Assembly: GCF_943371255.1 (NCBI RefSeq)
Contig: NZ_CALRUC010000069.1
Location: 1 to 22,025 of the forward strand
Source: Ferrovibrio terrae_B
Lineage (GTDB): Bacteria > Pseudomonadota > Alphaproteobacteria > Ferrovibrionales > Ferrovibrionaceae
Length of the DNA: 22,025 nt
Direction: 5' to 3'
A program made the position numbers and the translations under genes. This document shows positions 19,635 through 22,025 of the stretch, in pieces; the stretch's first letter is position 1; each line of letters starts with the position of its first letter. A model generated the notes under the pieces. The model worked only from the letters and a program-made list of their open reading frames with translations. It was not told the DNA's origin and made no database searches.

Positions 19635-20789
19635 ATGAAACGCACATCCCTTATCCTGTCTTCCGCTGTCGTCGTCGCCCTGCTGGCCGGTGGCGCCTGG
19701 TGGTTCTGGTCGGCCCGCGCCGATACCAAGCCGGCCTTCCGCACCCAGACCGTGGCGCTGGGCAGCGTGGAAGACACCGTCTCCGCCGTCGGCACCCTGC
19801 AGCCGCTGAACTATGTCGATGTCGGCACCCAGGTATCGGGCCAGCTCAAGGTGATCGCGGTCGATTTCGGCCAGCGCGTCGAACAGGGCCAGCTGCTGGC
19901 ACTGATCGACCCCACCATCTACGAAGCCCGCGTTGCCGCCGACCAGGCCAACCTGATGGCCTTGCGCGCGCAGAAATCCGACAAGCAGGTGCAGCTCGGC
20001 CTCGCCGAGCGCCAGTTCGAGCGGCAGAAAAACCTGCTCGCCGGCCGCGCCACCAGCCAGGATGCCTATGACAGCGCCGAGGCCAGCCGCAAATCGCTGA
20101 TCGCGCAGATCGCCGTGCTGGACGCCCAGATCCAGCAGGGTGAATCGACCCTGCGGTCCGACCAGGCCAGCCTGAGCTATACCAAGATCTATGCGCCGAT
20201 GACCGGCACCGTGGTGGATATCACGGCGCGCCAGGGCCAGACGCTGAATGCCAACCAGCAGGCGCCGATCATCCTGCGCATCGCCGATCTCGATACCATG
20301 ACGGTGAAGACCCAGGTGTCGGAAGCCGATGTGCCGAAACTGACACTGGGCATGAATGCCTATTTCACCACGCTGGGGCAACCCGACAAGCGCCGCGAAG
20401 GCAAGCTGCGCCAGATCCTGCCGACGCCGGAAGTGGTCAACAATGTGGTGCTGTATTCGGCGCTGTTCGATGTCGCCAATCCCGACAGGGATCTGCTGAC
20501 CCAGATGAGCGCGCAGGTGTTCTTCGTGGTGTCGAAGGCCGAGAATCTGCCGGTGGTGCCGATGGCGGCGCTGCGCGCCGTCCCTCAAGGCAAGAATCGT
20601 TACGGCCTGCGCGTGATCGAGAATGGCACACCGGTGCGCCGCACTGTCGAAGTCGCCGCCAGCAACCGCGTCAATGCCGCGATCAGCAAAGGCCTGGATG
20701 TCGGCGATGAAGTGGTGATCGATATTACCGCGGTCAGGCCGCCGGGCGCCACCGCCCAGCAGCGGTCAGGCCCGCCGCCGCGATTGTAA
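19635..20789 (+). CDS. macA: MacA-like periplasmic adaptor of a tripartite efflux pump, 384 aa
   Basis: This HlyD/MFP-family adaptor links an inner-membrane ABC exporter to an outer-membrane channel. It has one N-terminal membrane anchor (about 6-26) and a lipoyl/barrel-sandwich half GTLQPLNYVDVGTQVSGQL. A long coiled-coil hairpin (about 95-175) follows, then the second lipoyl half YTKIYAPMTGTVVDITARQGQTLNANQQAP, and a beta-barrel and membrane-proximal region ending PVRRTVEVAASNRVNAAISKGLDVGDEVV. The length is typical of MacA. macB follows after 4 bases. The ATG at 19635 has no good ribosome binding site. Confidence 0.92.
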   Translation: MKRTSLILSSAVVVALLAGGAWWFWSARADTKPAFRTQTVALGSVEDTVSAVGTLQPLNYVDVGTQVSGQLKVIAVDFGQRVEQGQLLALIDPTIYEARVAADQANLMALRAQKSDKQVQLGLAERQFERQKNLLAGRATSQDAYDSAEASRKSLIAQIAVLDAQIQQGESTLRSDQASLSYTKIYAPMTGTVVDITARQGQTLNANQQAPIILRIADLDTMTVKTQVSEADVPKLTLGMNAYFTTLGQPDKRREGKLRQILPTPEVVNNVVLYSALFDVANPDRDLLTQMSAQVFFVVSKAENLPVVPMAALRAVPQGKNRYGLRVIENGTPVRRTVEVAASNRVNAAISKGLDVGDEVVIDITAVRPPGATAQQRSGPPPRL

Positions 20790-20793
20790 GCCC

Positions 20794-22025
20794 ATGAACG
20801 TGATGCTTCCGGGCAGCGAGACGACGGCGCCAAAATCGACGGGCGCCAATCCGGTACCAATCATTGCGCTGCGCGACATCCGCAAGACCTTCTACCGCGG
20901 CACGCTGGCCGTGGAGGTGCTGCATGGCATCTCGCTGGATATCCATGCCGGCGAATTCGTCGCCATCATGGGCGCATCGGGCTCGGGCAAATCGACGCTG
21001 ATGAACCTGATCGGCCTGCTCGACCGGCCGACGCAGGGCAGCTACCGCTTTGACGGCGATGAAGTCTCGGCGCTGGATGCCGATGGCCGGGCGCTGCTGC
21101 GGCGCGAAGCCTTCGGCTTCATCTTCCAGCAATACAACCTGCTGCCGTCTGAATCCGCCACCGCCAATGTGGAAATGCCGGCGATCTATGCCGGCCTGCC
21201 GCGTGGCCGGCGCCGCCAGCGCGCCGAAGCCCTGCTGGGCCAGCTGGGCCTGGCCGACCGCCTCGATCACCGCCCCACCCAGCTGTCGGGCGGCCAGCAG
21301 CAGCGTGTCTCGATTGCGCGTGCCCTGATGAATGGCGGCGCCGTGATCCTGGCCGACGAGCCGACCGGCGCGCTGGACAGCACAAGCGGCGCCGAGGTGA
21401 TGCGCCTGCTGCACAACCTGAATGCCCAGGGCCATACGATCCTTCTCATCACGCACGATCACGAAGTCGCCGCCCAGGCCAACCGCATCATCGAACTGAA
21501 GGACGGCAATATCATCGCCGACCAGCCGGTGGCGCATCCCGGGCTGCAGGCCGCGCCGCCACAGGCCGAGCCGATGCGCCCGGCGCGCGGCCGCAGCACC
21601 GGTTTCGCCCTGTTCGATGCCCTGGAAGCCGGCCGCATGGCGCTGCAGGCCCTGCGCAGCAACCTGCTGCGCACCCTGCTCACCCTGCTCGGCATCATCA
21701 TCGGTGTGGCATCCGTGGTCGCCATGCTGGCGATCGGCGACGGCGCCAAGCAGTCGGTGCTCGACCGCATCACCGCCATGGGTACCAACCTGCTGCTGAT
21801 CCGCCCCGGGGCGCCGAATATCCGGCAATCCGGCGGCGTGACGGCGACGCTGACGGCAGACGACGCCGATGCCATTGCCGCCGAGGTGCACAACATCCTC
21901 GCCTCGGTGCCGGAATATACCGGCAATGTCACCGTGCGCACCGGCAGCCGCGACTATGTCACCCAGGTCAATGCCACCACCGCGCCCTTCCCGGTGGCGC
22001 GCGAATGGCCGGTGGCCGAAGGCAT
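20794..22025 (+). CDS. macB: MacB-like ABC exporter, ATPase-permease fusion (3' end cut by window edge)
   Basis: MacB exports macrolides, lipopeptides or other envelope substrates together with MacA and a TolC-type channel. The N-terminal ATPase (about 22-245) has Walker A GASGSGKST, a Q-loop in FIFQQYNLLPSE, signature LSGGQQQRVSIARAL, Walker B VILADEPTGALD and H-loop LITHDHEVA. The first membrane segment LLRTLLTLLGIIIGVASVVAML follows, and then the start of the large periplasmic domain (GTNLLLIRPGAPN). The 410 visible codons are about two thirds of a normal MacB of about 650 residues. The start at 20794, 4 bases after the macA stop and without a ribosome binding site, suggests translational coupling. 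Confidence 0.93.
   Translation, partial: MNVMLPGSETTAPKSTGANPVPIIALRDIRKTFYRGTLAVEVLHGISLDIHAGEFVAIMGASGSGKSTLMNLIGLLDRPTQGSYRFDGDEVSALDADGRALLRREAFGFIFQQYNLLPSESATANVEMPAIYAGLPRGRRRQRAEALLGQLGLADRLDHRPTQLSGGQQQRVSIARALMNGGAVILADEPTGALDSTSGAEVMRLLHNLNAQGHTILLITHDHEVAAQANRIIELKDGNIIADQPVAHPGLQAAPPQAEPMRPARGRSTGFALFDALEAGRMALQALRSNLLRTLLTLLGIIIGVASVVAMLAIGDGAKQSVLDRITAMGTNLLLIRPGAPNIRQSGGVTATLTADDADAIAAEVHNILASVPEYTGNVTVRTGSRDYVTQVNATTAPFPVAREWPVAEG

Noticed and set aside
20734..21891. 385-codon open frame on the minus strand opposite macA/macB
   Set aside because: It is a shadow of the macB frame, which has all ABC motifs. The translation is His/Gln/Ala-rich without domain character.
1..22025. 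tRNA, rRNA, CRISPR, insertion sequence or prophage signatures
   Set aside because: None was seen on either strand. The only repeat with dispersed-element character is at 3573-3636.

Overview
The window looks like chromosomal DNA from a GC-rich alphaproteobacterium, probably a member of the Rhodospirillales or a relative. This rests on family resemblance and gene order, not on a database match. The clues are a DUF1674/SdhAF4 gene divergent from htpX, a PAS_5-type protein, a B12-riboswitch-controlled hupE, a SAM-II-like element, and TTGAC-N17 promoters. No phage, transposase, CRISPR array, tRNA or rRNA was seen.

Layout from left to right. (1) 1-1440, minus strand: the start of a sulfur amino-acid uptake operon. 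A TTGACG-N17-AATATA promoter leads into a SAM-II-like element, then a 12-codon leader ORF ending Phe-Cys-Cys-Cys-Arg, two small unknown genes, and metN, which is cut by the window edge. (2) 1441-4260: a PAS_5 protein; a DUF2000 gene behind an AraC regulator; a cloverleaf-like intergenic repeat; and periplasmic Cu,Zn superoxide dismutase (sodC). (3) 4260-6920, minus strand: rho with its own terminator and promoter, and hupE (cobalt/nickel uptake) behind a complete cobalamin riboswitch. (4) 6959-11373, plus strand: a metal-acquisition cluster made of DUF2946, a YcnI-PCuAC copper chaperone fusion with an intact H-X10-M-X21-H-X-M motif, a TonB-dependent receptor and TonB. Copper is the likely substrate. 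(5) 11377-14606, plus strand: an AraC regulator with a VOC-fold protein, then an SbmA/BacA/YddA-like fused ABC exporter. (6) 14603-17973: htpX, SdhAF4, a lower-GC lipoprotein, and argG. (7) 18052-19390: a small basic protein converging on an ECF41 sigma factor with a fused SnoaL-like domain. The sigma gene has a perfect ECF41-type promoter whose -35 sits in the centre of a 29-bp palindrome. (8) 19488 to the end: a MacAB efflux pump behind an AT-rich, operator-like region; macB is cut by the window edge.

The most interesting material is regulatory. It includes the double sulfur-sensing leader upstream of metN (SAM-II-like RNA plus a polycysteine peptide), the palindrome over the ECF41 autoregulatory promoter, and a second degenerate ECF41-like site in front of the adjacent small unknown gene. 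It also includes apparent leaderless starts in the metal cluster and the AraC gene, and a hupE terminator whose tail doubles as the rho -35 box.
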